A stretch of 64,000 bases of DNA from positions 2,713,718 to 2,777,717 of the forward strand of contig NZ_CP005986.1 in NCBI RefSeq assembly GCF_000175575.2, given 5' to 3'. Under the pieces are notes generated by a model that was not told the DNA's origin, did not search any database, and was given only the letters and a program-made list of their open reading frames with translations. Both the position numbers and the translations under genes were made by a program. The stretch is from Acidithiobacillus caldus ATCC 51756. Its GTDB lineage: Bacteria > Pseudomonadota > Gammaproteobacteria > Acidithiobacillales > Acidithiobacillaceae. Numbering within the stretch: the stretch's first letter is position 1; each line of letters opens with the position of its first letter. Below, piece after piece: positions 42,266 through 51,443 of the stretch.

Positions 42266-43863
42266 ACAGCAGATCTTCAACCACGGTCGCGGGCCGCCGC
42301 TCCTGGGGTGTGGCCACCTACCGCCTGCTCATCGCTGCAGCGCTCCTGCTCCTGCTCAAGCTCCCCCTTGGCCGCAGCGATCTGGTTCTGCCGCCCCAGA
42401 ACCTGCCCCACCTCCTGGATGTCGCCTGGGCCGCCGTGGGCTTGAGCCTGCTCTACCTCGGCATCCTTCGGTTCAGCACCGATTTTGCCGATCGTCCGCT
42501 CTTCCACTGGCTCCAGGTATCCGGCGACGGACTCATCGTCTTGCTGCTCCTGCATTACGGTGGCGGTTTGGCGGGCCCCTTCGCCATCTTGCCTCTGCTG
42601 CTGATGATCTCTACGGCCAAGCTGCTGCGCGGGCGCGGCGCCTTCCTCTTCGTCTGGCTCCTGTTGATCCTGCTCCTGCTGGAGTTCTTCCTGCTCGGAC
42701 CGGAGCACACCCGGCTACCCCTGGGTCAGCTGCTGGTTTACCTGCTCGCCCTGGTAGCCGTGGCCTTTCTGGCCGACAGCCTGGTGGTCAGCCTCGAGCG
42801 CAGCAATCGCCTGACGCGCGAGCGGGATGTGGAGCTTGGCAACCTGAATCTCCTCAATCAGGAGATCATTCAGCAGGTGGACTCGGGCCTTTTGGTGCTG
42901 GATCGCCAGAATCGGGTGGTACTCAGCAACCCTGCGGGCCGGCGTCTTGCGGGATATGAACGATGGCAGGACGTCCCCGTGGCCCTGGACGTCGTGCAGC
43001 CCAGTCTGGCAGCGGCGCTGCGCCAGGGCGAACTGCACGAGAACCGGGAAGTCTCGGTGGCCAGCGAGGGAGGCGAACGACTCAGTCTCCTCATCCGCCT
43101 CATTGCCTTGCCCCAAGGCCCCTACCGCCTCCTCATCCTGCGCGACGCGACGGAGCTGCGCGAACGCGAGCGCGAGGCGCAGATGGCCGCCTTGGGACGG
43201 CTGGCCGCCAACATTGCCCACGAAATCCGCAATCCCCTGAGTTCGGTGCGCCACGCCACGGATCTGCTGCGGGAATACGTGCAAGACGAGCCGGGCTCCC
43301 TCCACCTTTTCCGCATCCTCGAGCGCGAGACGCTGCGCATCGACCGTATCATCGACTCCGTGCTGGAAATGGCCCGGCCGCGCCCAGCACATCCGGAGCC
43401 CATCGTCTTGCACAGCTGGTTACCCGTGCTGCTGGACCAGTTGGCCGCCGACCCAGGTCTGGCCACGCTGCGAATCCAGCTGCCCAAAACGAACGACGGG
43501 CCAGTCGTCTTCGCAGATCCCGCCCATCTGCGCCAGGTCTTTGCCAACTTGCTGCAGAATGCGGCCCAACACGCCGGCGCCGATGCCGCCGAGATCCTGG
43601 TGGAGATCACCTGGCACGCCACGGGCGATGGCACGGTGGAGATACGCCTGCGCGATCACGGTCCCGGAATTCCCGAAGAATCCATGGAACGCATCTTCGA
43701 GCCCTTTTTCACCAGCGATGCGCGGGGCACGGGCCTTGGGCTGTCCATGGTCCGCGAGCTTCTGCGCCTGAACCACGGTACCATAGCGGCTCGGAACCAC
43801 CGTGAGGGCGGCGCGGAGTTCGTGCTGGAACTGCCGGCCTGGGATGGAGGAAAGATCCAGTGA
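42262..43863 (+). CDS. pilS: Sensor histidine kinase PilS
   Basis: Membrane sensor kinase paired with PilR, 533 residues from a GTG overlapping the pilB stop. Six N-terminal helices (AALLLLLKLPLG, DGLIVLLLLHYGGGL, LFVWLLLILLLLEFFLLG and others), a PAS-like region (QQVDSGLLVLDRQNRVVLSN), the dimerisation helix with phosphorylated His320 in AANIAHEIRNPLSSVRHATDLL, and the ATPase domain with N box, GPGIPEESMERIFEPFFTSDARGTGLGLSMV. Likely senses pilin subunits or an envelope signal, as in Pseudomonas. Confidence 0.92.
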   Translation: MNSRSSTTVAGRRSWGVATYRLLIAAALLLLLKLPLGRSDLVLPPQNLPHLLDVAWAAVGLSLLYLGILRFSTDFADRPLFHWLQVSGDGLIVLLLLHYGGGLAGPFAILPLLLMISTAKLLRGRGAFLFVWLLLILLLLEFFLLGPEHTRLPLGQLLVYLLALVAVAFLADSLVVSLERSNRLTRERDVELGNLNLLNQEIIQQVDSGLLVLDRQNRVVLSNPAGRRLAGYERWQDVPVALDVVQPSLAAALRQGELHENREVSVASEGGERLSLLIRLIALPQGPYRLLILRDATELREREREAQMAALGRLAANIAHEIRNPLSSVRHATDLLREYVQDEPGSLHLFRILERETLRIDRIIDSVLEMARPRPAHPEPIVLHSWLPVLLDQLAADPGLATLRIQLPKTNDGPVVFADPAHLRQVFANLLQNAAQHAGADAAEILVEITWHATGDGTVEIRLRDHGPGIPEESMERIFEPFFTSDARGTGLGLSMVRELLRLNHGTIAARNHREGGAEFVLELPAWDGGKIQ

Positions 43864-45227
43864 ATGCCAGTGTTCGGCAAAGGAAACGGGCGCTCATCGT
43901 CGACGATGAGCCCACCATCGTGGAACTGCTGGGTATCACCTTGGAAGGCATGGGGGTCGAGGTCTTGGCTTGCCATAGCCTGGCCGAAGCCTTTGCCGCC
44001 CTGGGCAAGGGCCCACCATCGCTGTGCCTGACGGATCTGCGCCTGGGCGACGGCTCGGGCATGCAACTCCTGCACAAGGTCCGCGAACTCTACCCGCAGG
44101 TGCCGGTGGCGGTGATCACCGCCTACGCCTCGGCGGAGGGCGCGGTGGAAGCCATGCGCGCCGGCGCCTTCGACTTCATGACCAAGCCCATAGAACTGGC
44201 ACGTCTGCGCCGCCTGGTGAGCGAGGCCATCGCCCTTGGGGAGTTGCCCCGGGAGAGCGTAGATCTCAGCGAGCGCCTGGTGGGCGAAAGCCCCGGCATG
44301 GTGGCCCTGCGCGAGCGCGTTCGCCTGCTGGGACGCAGCAATGCACCGGTGCATATTCGCGGTGAATCGGGCACCGGCAAGGAACTGGTGGCCCGCGCCA
44401 TACACGATGCAAGCCCACGTCGGGAAAAGGCATTCATTGCCGTCAACTGCGGCGCCATCCCGGAAAATCTCATGGAGAGCGAGTTTTTTGGTGCCGAAAA
44501 AGGTGCCTATTCCGGCGCCGTGCAACGGCGGGAAGGACTCTTCGTGGCAGCCAATGGTGGCACGCTCTTTCTCGACGAAATAGCCGAACTGCCGCTGACC
44601 ACGCAGGTGAAACTGCTGCGGGTGCTGCAAGAGCGGGTGGTGCGACCGCTGGGTGGCCTGCGCGAGCAGAGTATCGATATCCGCCTGATCTGTGCCACCC
44701 ACCGCGATCTGCGCCGGATGGTGGAGGAGGGCACTTTTCGCGAAGACCTCTTCTACCGCATCAATGTCGTACCCATAGAGATTCCGCCCCTGCGCGAACG
44801 CCGCGAGGACATCCCGCTACTGGCGCAAACGCTACTGCAGCGCCTCTGCCAGCGGCACGGACGTCCCCCGGCGAACCTCGCCCCCGCTGCGCTGGCCTGG
44901 CTGTCCAACCGCGATTTCCCGGGCAACGTACGTGAGTTGGAGAACCTCCTGGAGCGGGCGCTCGCCCTACAGTCACAGCCACTGCTGCACCGGGAAGATC
45001 TGGAGCCCACGGCGGAGCTCGCGGTGGCGCGGGCGCCACTGCCCGCTGCCGCACCCGCCGCGGACACGGCCCTCACCAAGCGCCTGGCCGAGGCAGAGTG
45101 GCGCTATCTGGCCGACCTGCAGATCCGCCTTGGCGATCGACCCGAGGAAATGGCAAAGGCCCTGGGCATAAGCCTACAATCGCTCCATCTGCGTCTCGCC
45201 CGGGGAGGATCGAATCGTGATTCCTGA
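43860..45227 (+). CDS. pilR: NtrC-family response regulator PilR
   Basis: Sigma-54-dependent activator, 455 residues: receiver domain (phospho-Asp59 in CLTDLRLGDG), AAA+ domain with GESGTGKE (168-175) and GTLFLDE (235-241), C-terminal Fis-like HTH (MAKALGISLQSLHLRLARG). It overlaps pilS by 4 bases and pilD by 11 bases. The sigma-54-contacting loop reads GAYSGA at 216-221 rather than GAFTGA/GSFTGA. Directs pilin transcription in the known systems; the pilin gene is not in the window. Confidence 0.93.
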   Translation: MNASVRQRKRALIVDDEPTIVELLGITLEGMGVEVLACHSLAEAFAALGKGPPSLCLTDLRLGDGSGMQLLHKVRELYPQVPVAVITAYASAEGAVEAMRAGAFDFMTKPIELARLRRLVSEAIALGELPRESVDLSERLVGESPGMVALRERVRLLGRSNAPVHIRGESGTGKELVARAIHDASPRREKAFIAVNCGAIPENLMESEFFGAEKGAYSGAVQRREGLFVAANGGTLFLDEIAELPLTTQVKLLRVLQERVVRPLGGLREQSIDIRLICATHRDLRRMVEEGTFREDLFYRINVVPIEIPPLRERREDIPLLAQTLLQRLCQRHGRPPANLAPAALAWLSNRDFPGNVRELENLLERALALQSQPLLHREDLEPTAELAVARAPLPAAAPAADTALTKRLAEAEWRYLADLQIRLGDRPEEMAKALGISLQSLHLRLARGGSNRDS

Positions 45228-46002
45228 GATGCTACTCGTCGCCCTCACGGGCCTTTTGGTGGGCAGTTTTCTCAACGTCGTCGTCCATCGGGTGCCGCGG
45301 CGCGAGTCCATCCTGTATCCCGCTTCCCACTGCCCGGCGTGCGGTCACACGCTGCGCCCCTGGGAAAACATTCCCGTGCTCAGCTGGCTGTGGCTCCGCG
45401 GTCGCTGTCGTGCCTGTGGGGTCGTCATTCCCTGGCGTTATCCCGCCCTGGAGATCCTTGCCGCCGTGCTTGCCCTGCTGGTGTTCTGGCGCTTGGGCTG
45501 GAGCGCGCGATTACCGGGCGCCCTATGCTTTGCCTGGGCTTTGCTGGCCCTGACTTGGATCGATCTCGAAACCCAGCTACTTCCCGATCGCATCACCAAG
45601 CCCGGCATCTTGGCCGGTCTCCTGCTCAACGGTTTAGGCCTGTGGTGGCCCGGGATCGCGCTGGCAAGCCCCGAGAGTGCACTACTGGGTGTTCTACTGG
45701 GCTATGGCGTCCTGTGGTTGCTGGCGGCGGGCTACTTCTACTTTACCCAAAGACCCGGCATGGGCGGTGGCGATCTCAAGTTTCTGGGGATGATCGGCGC
45801 CTGGCTGGGCTGGCAGGGGATGGCCATGACCCTGTTCATCGCCGCCATTGTCGGCGGTTTCGTCGCGACCCTTTATCTGCTCCTGGGCAAGGGCCGCGAT
45901 TACGCCATCCCCTTCGGCCCCTACCTGGCGCTGGGTGCCGCCTTGATGCTCCTCTGGCCGCAGGAGATCCTTTCCGCCTACCTGCGTTTCCTCGGGCCCT
46001 GA
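45217..46002 (+). CDS. pilD: Prepilin peptidase / N-methyltransferase PilD
   Basis: Bifunctional membrane aspartic protease that cleaves and methylates prepilins. 261 residues, about eight helices. N-terminal GSFLNVVVHRVPRRE, zinc-type CPACG and CRACG pairs near residues 40 and 68, catalytic Asp in WIDLETQLLPDRI and GGGDLKFLGMIG. The GTG at 45217 overlaps pilR; an ATG at 45229 is possible. Completes the pilB-pilS-pilR-pilD block; coaE follows 3 bp on. Confidence 0.93.
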   Translation: MIPEMLLVALTGLLVGSFLNVVVHRVPRRESILYPASHCPACGHTLRPWENIPVLSWLWLRGRCRACGVVIPWRYPALEILAAVLALLVFWRLGWSARLPGALCFAWALLALTWIDLETQLLPDRITKPGILAGLLLNGLGLWWPGIALASPESALLGVLLGYGVLWLLAAGYFYFTQRPGMGGGDLKFLGMIGAWLGWQGMAMTLFIAAIVGGFVATLYLLLGKGRDYAIPFGPYLALGAALMLLWPQEILSAYLRFLGP

Positions 46003-46005
46003 AGG

Positions 46006-46608
46006 ATGCGCAGGATCGGTTTGACGGGAGGTATTGCCTGCGGCAAATCGACGGCCAGCCGAGTATTGCAGCGCGCCGGGGCCACCCTGCTGGATGCCGA
46101 CGAGATCGCCCGCGATCTGGTGGCGCCGGGCACGGACAGTTGGCGTCGTATCCGCGATCGCTTCGGGCCCACCTCTCTGCTGCCCGATGGCAGCCTCGAC
46201 CGCGCCTGGTTACGCCGTGAGGTGTTCTCCGATGCCACCCAAAGACAATGGCTGGAGGCGCTGCTGCATCCGCAGATCCGCGCCGAATTCCTGCGCCGCA
46301 CCCAGGCCCTGGAGCAGCAAGGGGTAGCCCCTGCGGTCATCGTATGGGTCATTCCTCTGCTGCTGGAGGGCGGTTACGACACGCTGGTGGACGGTATCCT
46401 CGTCATCGACTGCAGCCGCGACCGCCAGTGGCAGCGTCTGCGCGAGCGCTCGCACTGGACAGACGCGGAAATCGCCGCCGTGCTCGCGCGTCAAGCCGAC
46501 CCCGCTCGTCGGCGCGCCGCCGCTCACTGGATCATTGCCAACGACGGCAGTGAGGCCGAACTCAGCGAGCGGGTTCTAGCCTGGTGGAAAGGTGTACAGA
46601 GCGCCTGA
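46006..46608 (+). CDS. coaE: Dephospho-CoA kinase
   Basis: Last step of coenzyme A synthesis: phosphorylates dephospho-CoA. 200 residues with IGLTGGIACGKSTASRVL (P-loop), DADEIARDLVAPG, ALLHPQIRAEFL and VIPLLLEGGYDTLVDGILVIDCSRDRQWQRL, ending ASWRRAAAHWIIANDGSE-like motif (WIIANDGS). The pilD-coaE-zapD order is standard in gamma- and betaproteobacteria. Confidence 0.95.
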   Translation: MRRIGLTGGIACGKSTASRVLQRAGATLLDADEIARDLVAPGTDSWRRIRDRFGPTSLLPDGSLDRAWLRREVFSDATQRQWLEALLHPQIRAEFLRRTQALEQQGVAPAVIVWVIPLLLEGGYDTLVDGILVIDCSRDRQWQRLRERSHWTDAEIAAVLARQADPARRRAAAHWIIANDGSEAELSERVLAWWKGVQSA

Positions 46609-46712
46609 GCAGGACGCCGCCCGAATTTTGCGCCGGCCCCCCGCCTGTGGCACCCTGCGCTTTGGGGCAGGCGCTGGCCTGCCGCTTCAATTCCATCGGA
46701 ACACCCATCACC

Positions 46713-47465
46713 ATGGCCCATTATGAATTCCCGCTGCAGGAGCGTACCCGCAACCTGCTCCGCCTAGAGAGCGTGTTTACCAGCCTCGATGGAGAACTGA
46801 GCCCCAAGACGCTGCGCAGCCACCTGCGCGCCTTTCTCGAGTTGCTGGATTTCTGCCAGCGTCCGGAACTGCGGCTCGATCTGATTCTGGAGCTCGAACG
46901 CCTGCTCCAGGCCCTGAAGGGGTGGGCCCAGAGTCCGGAATCCGATGCTACGGCGCTATCCCTTTGGCAGGACGACTGTCGCCGACAGCTACAGCAGTTG
47001 CGGGAACTCCCTCGACCCCTCGGGGAATCGCTGCTTCACCAGGAAATCCTGCAACTGGCCCGCGGCCGCTTGGCCGTTGCCGGAGGTTTTGCGGATAGCG
47101 ATATTCCGCTACTCGCGCTCTGGCAGCAGCAAGCACCGGCCCGCACCGCCGAACGTCTGCAGCGTTGGCGTGCCGAGCTTGTAGTTCTCGAACGCAGTGT
47201 CGCCACGATCCTTTCCTTTCTTCGCGCGTCCCAATCCTGGTCGCTGGAGCGCAGCCGCGATGGGCGTTTCGTCCTCTCCCTCAATCCACGGCAACCCGTG
47301 GCGCTGGCAACGGTGATGCTCGGGGACGACCAGGACGAGGCCTATCCTAAACTCAGCGGCGGTGCGCACCGCCTCCATGTGCAATTTTTCCAATGGTTGG
47401 ACCCTGGACCCAGCCGCGCGCTAGAATCCGATCTGGATTTTCGCTTAGGGTTGAGCGCCTGTTAA
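46713..47465 (+). CDS. zapD: Cell division protein ZapD
   Basis: Cytoplasmic FtsZ-bundling protein, 250 residues. Starts [19 protein letters not shown], the diagnostic ZapD/YacF N-terminus, followed by a helical region and a beta domain with [18 protein letters not shown] and [19 protein letters not shown]. The usual small yacG gene that follows is absent. The open frame upstream to 46584 overlaps coaE's end and is rejected. A 104-bp gap separates coaE and zapD. Confidence 0.93.
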   Translation: MAHYEFPLQERTRNLLRLESVFTSLDGELSPKTLRSHLRAFLELLDFCQRPELRLDLILELERLLQALKGWAQSPESDATALSLWQDDCRRQLQQLRELPRPLGESLLHQEILQLARGRLAVAGGFADSDIPLLALWQQQAPARTAERLQRWRAELVVLERSVATILSFLRASQSWSLERSRDGRFVLSLNPRQPVALATVMLGDDQDEAYPKLSGGAHRLHVQFFQWLDPGPSRALESDLDFRLGLSAC

Positions 47466-47476
47466 AGGATAAACGC

Positions 47477-48484
47477 ATGCAGATCGGTACCACACTGAGC
47501 CAGTTCATCATCGAAGAAACCCGTCTGTACCCGGGTGCCACGGGGGATTTCGCCGCACTCCTCAACGATCTCACCGTGGCCTGCAAGTTCATTGCCGCCC
47601 AGGTCCAGCGCGGCGCGCTGGTGGGTGCGCTGGGCAGCGCCGGTACCGATAACGTCCAGGGAGAGGCGCAGAAAAAACTCGACATCATCAGTAATGACGC
47701 CATCCTGCACTCCATGGACTGGACTGGACACCTCGCCGGTATGGTATCCGAGGAGATGGACGCACCCTACGTACTGCCAGCAGGTATCCCGCGCGGCAAG
47801 TATCTGCTGCTTTTCGACCCCCTGGACGGCTCCAGCAACATCGATGTCGGCATCAGTGTGGGCACCATCTTCAGCGTGCTGCGCGCACCGGTGGCCGGCC
47901 GCGACGCGGTGGCAGCCGACTTTCTCCAGCCCGGTGTCGAGCAGGTGGCCGCAGGTTACGCCCTCTACGGTTCCAGCAACATGCTGGTGTACAGTACGGG
48001 CTATGGCGTGAACGGCTTTACCCTGGAGCCCAGCATCGGTGAGTACGTGCTGACCCACACCCAGATGCGCATTCCCGAGGACACCAGCGAGTACGCCATC
48101 AACGCCAGTAACCACCGACACTGGCAGGAACCAGTGCGGCGCTACATCGATGAGCTGATGGCGGGTCGCGATGGTCCTCGGGGGCGGGATTTCAACATGC
48201 GCTGGGTGGGTTCCATGGTGGCCGACGTCCACCGGCTGCTCTGCCGCGGCGGTATCTTCCTGTACCCCTTCGACACCCGCGACCCCGCCAAGCCCGGTAA
48301 GTTGCGCCTGCTGTACGAAGCCAATCCAATGGCGTTTCTGGTGGAGCAGGCTGGTGGCGCCGCCAGCACCGGAACCCAGCGGATTCTGGAGATGGAACCG
48401 CAGTCCCTGCACCAGCGCGTGCCCGTGATCCTGGGCGCCAAAAACGAGGTGGAACGCTGCGTCGCCTACCACCGGGAAGGGTGA
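47477..48484 (+). CDS. fbp: Fructose-1,6-bisphosphatase class I
   Basis: Hydrolyses fructose 1,6-bisphosphate in gluconeogenesis or the Calvin cycle. 335 residues with [34 protein letters not shown] at the start, the metal motif [24 protein letters not shown] (about 114-137), and [33 protein letters not shown] at the end. Lies 11 bp after zapD. The ATG at 47477 has AAAGGA ahead. In an autotroph this enzyme supports CO2 fixation; here no other Calvin-cycle gene is adjacent. Confidence 0.95.
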   Translation: MQIGTTLSQFIIEETRLYPGATGDFAALLNDLTVACKFIAAQVQRGALVGALGSAGTDNVQGEAQKKLDIISNDAILHSMDWTGHLAGMVSEEMDAPYVLPAGIPRGKYLLLFDPLDGSSNIDVGISVGTIFSVLRAPVAGRDAVAADFLQPGVEQVAAGYALYGSSNMLVYSTGYGVNGFTLEPSIGEYVLTHTQMRIPEDTSEYAINASNHRHWQEPVRRYIDELMAGRDGPRGRDFNMRWVGSMVADVHRLLCRGGIFLYPFDTRDPAKPGKLRLLYEANPMAFLVEQAGGAASTGTQRILEMEPQSLHQRVPVILGAKNEVERCVAYHREG

Positions 48485-48491
48485 TAAGGCA

Positions 48492-48527
48492 GCGGCCCCC
48501 TGAAACGGGGGGGACGAGGGGGGCCGC
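48492..48527. terminator. GC-rich inverted repeat between convergent fbp and traT-like genes
   Basis: GCGGCCCCC (48492-48500) pairs perfectly with GGGGGCCGC (48519-48527) across an 18-base loop. There is no obvious T-run, so it is at best a factor-dependent or weak bidirectional terminator. Confidence 0.45.
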
Positions 48528-48566
48528 AGAGCCAAAACCGCGCGGCCTGCGCGGCTTCGATCGTAC

Positions 48567-49313
48567 TCAGATGATGCCGGAGATGCTGTGTACCAACTGG
48601 GCTTGCAGCAGCGGCACGGCCTTCTTGAAACTCAGATTGACCTGATTGGCCGTCGAGACGATGCGGGTGCGGTAGTCTATCCAGTGGCCCGTACCAGCGA
48701 CTTCCTGCGTCGTGGTGGTACTGGTGCCCTGCTGCAGGTTGGCGTTGGTCTGCTGCGATACCGGCGCCTTGCTCCGCTCCGCCACCTGGACGTCCGTAAT
48801 CATGGCGTAGGTGGTGTTCTTGACCATGGAATCGGCGATCAAACCGATGGCACCGCCCACCAGGGCACCGGCGCCTGCACCCGTGTAGCTCTGGCCGATG
48901 GTGCCGCCGGCAAGAGCGCCGAAGGCAGCCCCGCCATAACCGTCGGTGAGGGATTTCTGGGCCGCCGCCTGAGACATCTTGCCCACGGACAGCACATTGA
49001 TCTGCAGCAGGTAGTGCGCTTCATTGTAGGGGACGATACGATAGCCCTGGCTCGTCAGGTTGGCGTCGATTTCCTGCTCCAGAGCCGCCACGTCCAAATT
49101 CTTGTCCGAGGTGTTCTTGAACTGGACGTAAACGGCCTCCTCGGACGGCGGTACGGGGTTCAAAAAGATGGTGTTGGACATCTTGGTCTGGACGTCGAGA
49201 TTGCGGTGTTCAAGGGCTACCTGAGTCGCTGCACAGCCGGACAGGGCCACTACGCCCGCCGCTGCCACACCGTAGGCCAGGATGCGACGATACTCAACCG
49301 AACCAAACAACAT
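48567..49313 (-). CDS. TraT-family outer-membrane lipoprotein
   Basis: A 248-residue lipoprotein of the TraT complement-resistance / surface-exclusion family. The signal ends in a lipobox (ALSGC), then LEHRNLDVQTKMSNTIFLNPV, FKNTSDKNLDV, GYRIV and ALAGGTIGQSYTGAGAGALVGGAIGLIADSMVKNTTYAMITDVQVAERSKA, TRIVSTANQVNLSFKKAVPLLQAQL. These match TraT of F-type plasmids along nearly the whole length, with a Gly/Ala-rich glycine-zipper region. Here it is among chromosomal genes with no conjugation genes around. Role outside conjugation unknown; probable surface barrier. Confidence 0.9.
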   Translation of the reverse strand: MLFGSVEYRRILAYGVAAAGVVALSGCAATQVALEHRNLDVQTKMSNTIFLNPVPPSEEAVYVQFKNTSDKNLDVAALEQEIDANLTSQGYRIVPYNEAHYLLQINVLSVGKMSQAAAQKSLTDGYGGAAFGALAGGTIGQSYTGAGAGALVGGAIGLIADSMVKNTTYAMITDVQVAERSKAPVSQQTNANLQQGTSTTTTQEVAGTGHWIDYRTRIVSTANQVNLSFKKAVPLLQAQLVHSISGII

Positions 49314-49458
49314 GTTTCCCTCCAGTGGGATGAAATGACCCTGCGGCCGAAATCTTTGTTTTGAGACTTAAACGTATTTTAGAATACCATGGGAAAGTCG
49401 CAAGGGCGGCGCTGGGCTTGCAACGGTGGGAATCTGGTCTAAAAAGGAGGAAGGAGAC

Positions 49459-49884
49459 GTGCTCGGGAGTCACATGGTGTTGCCGGAATCTGCCAAACCC
49501 CACCTTTTGCAGGCCATCTACGCGTGGTGTCTGGAACAGGACCTGACCCCATATCTGCTGGTTCTGGTCAATTATCCGGGCGTGGCGGTACCGCCGGGCT
49601 ATGACCGCGATGGTCGCATCGTTCTGGATATCTCGCCTTCGGCAACCCAAGGACTGCAGATGGCCGATTCCTGGATCCAATTTCAGGCTCGCTTTGGCGG
49701 TGTAGCCCGTCGTATCGATATTCCCATGGCCGCGGTATTGGCCATTTATGCCGCCGAGACGCAGGAGGGGATGGGTTTTCCAGAACCCACCCTGCCCCAG
49801 GAACCGGAGCCCGACGCAGCCAGAGACAAGGGCGGTAGTAGCGCGGGCGGCAACGAGCGACCCAGCTTACGGGTAATCAAATGA
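49459..49884 (+). CDS. sspB: ClpXP protease specificity-enhancing factor SspB
   Basis: Adaptor that tethers ssrA-tagged proteins and other substrates to ClpX. 141 residues from a GTG preceded by AAGGAGGAAGGAG. The substrate-binding domain has LLQAIYAWCLEQDLTPYLLVLV, GVAVPPGYDRDGRIVLDISPSATQGLQ and WIQFQARFGGVARRIDIPMAAVLAIYA; after a flexible Glu/Pro/Gly linker the C-terminal LRVIK is the ClpX-binding tail. It overlaps the transglycosylase start by 4 bases. sspA is not adjacent. Confidence 0.93.
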   Translation: MLGSHMVLPESAKPHLLQAIYAWCLEQDLTPYLLVLVNYPGVAVPPGYDRDGRIVLDISPSATQGLQMADSWIQFQARFGGVARRIDIPMAAVLAIYAAETQEGMGFPEPTLPQEPEPDAARDKGGSSAGGNERPSLRVIK

Positions 49885-50573
49885 AATTCTGGCTTGGGCT
49901 GGCAAGCTGTCTTGGGATTCTGGCCGCCATGCCGGTCCAGGCCGACATCTACGCCTATACCGATGCGAATGGTGTCATCCACCTGACCAACATACCACAG
50001 AAACAGAAGCCGTATCGAATGGTCATGCGCACGCGCAACGTAACCACAGTGGCCACGCCGCCGCGTACGGTCAATCCCATCGCCCAAAAGGAACTGCAGC
50101 CCATCGTCGACCGCGCCGCTGAGCGCTTTGGCGTCAGCGCCGCCCTCATCAATGCCGTCATCCGCGCCGAGTCCGGTTTCAACAGCGCTGCCGTCTCACC
50201 CAAAGGCGCCATGGGCCTGATGCAGTTGATGCCGGCAACGGCCAGCCGCTTCGGTGTGAGCGACGCCTTTAGTCCCGTGGAAAATATCGAGGGTGGCACG
50301 GCTTACCTGGCGCACCTCATCAAACGTTTTGGTGGCGACCTGAAACTTGCCATTGCCGCCTACAATGCCGGACCCCAAGCCGTGGTGCAGGCGGGCTATA
50401 CCGTCCCACCCTATCGGGAGACTCAGAATTATGTCCCCAGGGTACTCGCCTACTACCAGCAGTTTGTCGGTGGGCAGTTTGCCGGTCAGCAGTTTAACGG
50501 GAGTCCAAGCAACCGCAGCCCTGTGCCCATGCCGGTGCGGGGTCCGCAGGTCATTCAGTTGTCGAGTCCGTAA
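49881..50573 (+). CDS. Lytic transglycosylase with DUF4124 domain
   Basis: Periplasmic murein hydrolase, 230 residues. Signal peptide to VQA, DUF4124-type segment IYAYTDANGVIHLTNIPQ, then SLT goose-lysozyme-like domain with ALINAVIRAESGFNSAAVSPKGAMGLMQLMPATASRFGV; Glu97 is the catalytic acid. It continues GGTAYLAHLIKRFGGDLKLAIAAYNAGPQAV and the tail NYVPRVLAYYQQF. Overlaps sspB by 4 bases and the convergent fis gene by 19. Could assist assembly of an envelope machine such as the pilus. Confidence 0.93.
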   Translation: MKFWLGLASCLGILAAMPVQADIYAYTDANGVIHLTNIPQKQKPYRMVMRTRNVTTVATPPRTVNPIAQKELQPIVDRAAERFGVSAALINAVIRAESGFNSAAVSPKGAMGLMQLMPATASRFGVSDAFSPVENIEGGTAYLAHLIKRFGGDLKLAIAAYNAGPQAVVQAGYTVPPYRETQNYVPRVLAYYQQFVGGQFAGQQFNGSPSNRSPVPMPVRGPQVIQLSSP

Positions 50574-50791
50574 CGCTGCAGCTTCTTGGTCAGGGTATTG
50601 CGATTGATACCGAGCCAAGCGGCGGCAACGACACGCCGCCCCTCGGCGCGCTGCATCACCGTCTGCAAGAGGGCCCGCTCCGCCTCGGCCAAAACGCGCT
50701 CGTGCAGGGCCAGGGGCGCCTCGTCGTGCAGATCATCCAGATACTCCTCGACGACGCTACGCACACAGTCGTGCAGCGACGGCCTGCTCAT
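50555..50791 (-). CDS. fis: DNA-binding protein Fis
   Basis: A 78-residue nucleoid-associated protein that bends DNA. Sequence SLHDCVRSVVEEYLDDLHD at the N-terminus and the C-terminal HTH LLQTVMQRAEGRRVVAAAWLGINRNTLTKKLQRYGLDN match Fis; it is a short version without the long N-terminal arm (E. coli 98). Follows the DUF3426 and prmA genes, the normal accB-accC-prmA-DUF3426-fis order. Its 3' end overlaps the transglycosylase by 19 bases. Confidence 0.93.
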   Translation of the reverse strand: MSRPSLHDCVRSVVEEYLDDLHDEAPLALHERVLAEAERALLQTVMQRAEGRRVVAAAWLGINRNTLTKKLQRYGLDN

Positions 50792-50807
50792 AGCCGTGCG
50801 TCCCTGG

Positions 50808-51443
50808 TCATGGCCGACTCAACAAGGTGACCTGATAGCCCGGTGCGGCCACCAGTTTGGGACTGCGCAGAAGAAAAGACACATCTTCCCCAGGAACGAA
50901 ACCATCGGCCGCGTGCCGGTCCGGACCGAGGTACTCACTGGGCTGGAACTCCAGACGGGCAATGGTGCCTCCATAGCTGTTGCTCAGCGTGACCTGAATG
51001 ACCGGATAGGCCTGTACGAGATGGGCGTCGTTGCGGATTTTCCCGCGAATTTCCGCCAGACGATCGGGAAGTGGCTCGACGGAGCTTTGCACGATGCGGA
51101 TCTCGCGGTTGGGCCCGGGCCAGGGGATCTGGACATCCAGACGAGCCGCCGCACTCAGCAACGCCTGGCGCACCGGTGTCGAAGTGGCAGCATAGGCATA
51201 ACTGCGCGTCCACCAGAGCACCTGCACGATGAGCACCAGGACCAGGAGCGCTATCAGCGTGAGCAGCAGTCGTCGACCCCAGCGCGAGCCACTACTGCCA
51301 TCCTCTGCGCTGGTCGCCAGGGCCGCCAACTCCACCCGGAAAACCTGCTGACAGACGGTGCAGCGCACGAGACCCTGGTGCTGGCGCAGGGCTCGGGGTT
51401 CGACGGCAAAAGTGGACTCACAACGCGGACAGGTGACTTCCAT
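50808..51443 (-). CDS. Zinc-ribbon DUF3426 membrane protein
   Basis: A 211-residue protein beginning with an MJ0042-type zinc ribbon ([17 protein letters not shown], then LVRCTVCQQVFRV), one helix (RLLLTLIALLVLVLIVQVLWW) and a C-terminal DUF3426 domain with QAYPVIQVTLSNSYGGTIARLEFQPSEYL and FVPGEDVSFLL. Role unknown. The ATG at 51443 gives the ribbon directly; the start lies inside prmA's 3' end (26-base overlap). Family is a typical neighbour between prmA and fis. Confidence 0.88.
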   Translation of the reverse strand: MEVTCPRCESTFAVEPRALRQHQGLVRCTVCQQVFRVELAALATSAEDGSSGSRWGRRLLLTLIALLVLVLIVQVLWWTRSYAYAATSTPVRQALLSAAARLDVQIPWPGPNREIRIVQSSVEPLPDRLAEIRGKIRNDAHLVQAYPVIQVTLSNSYGGTIARLEFQPSEYLGPDRHAADGFVPGEDVSFLLRSPKLVAAPGYQVTLLSRP

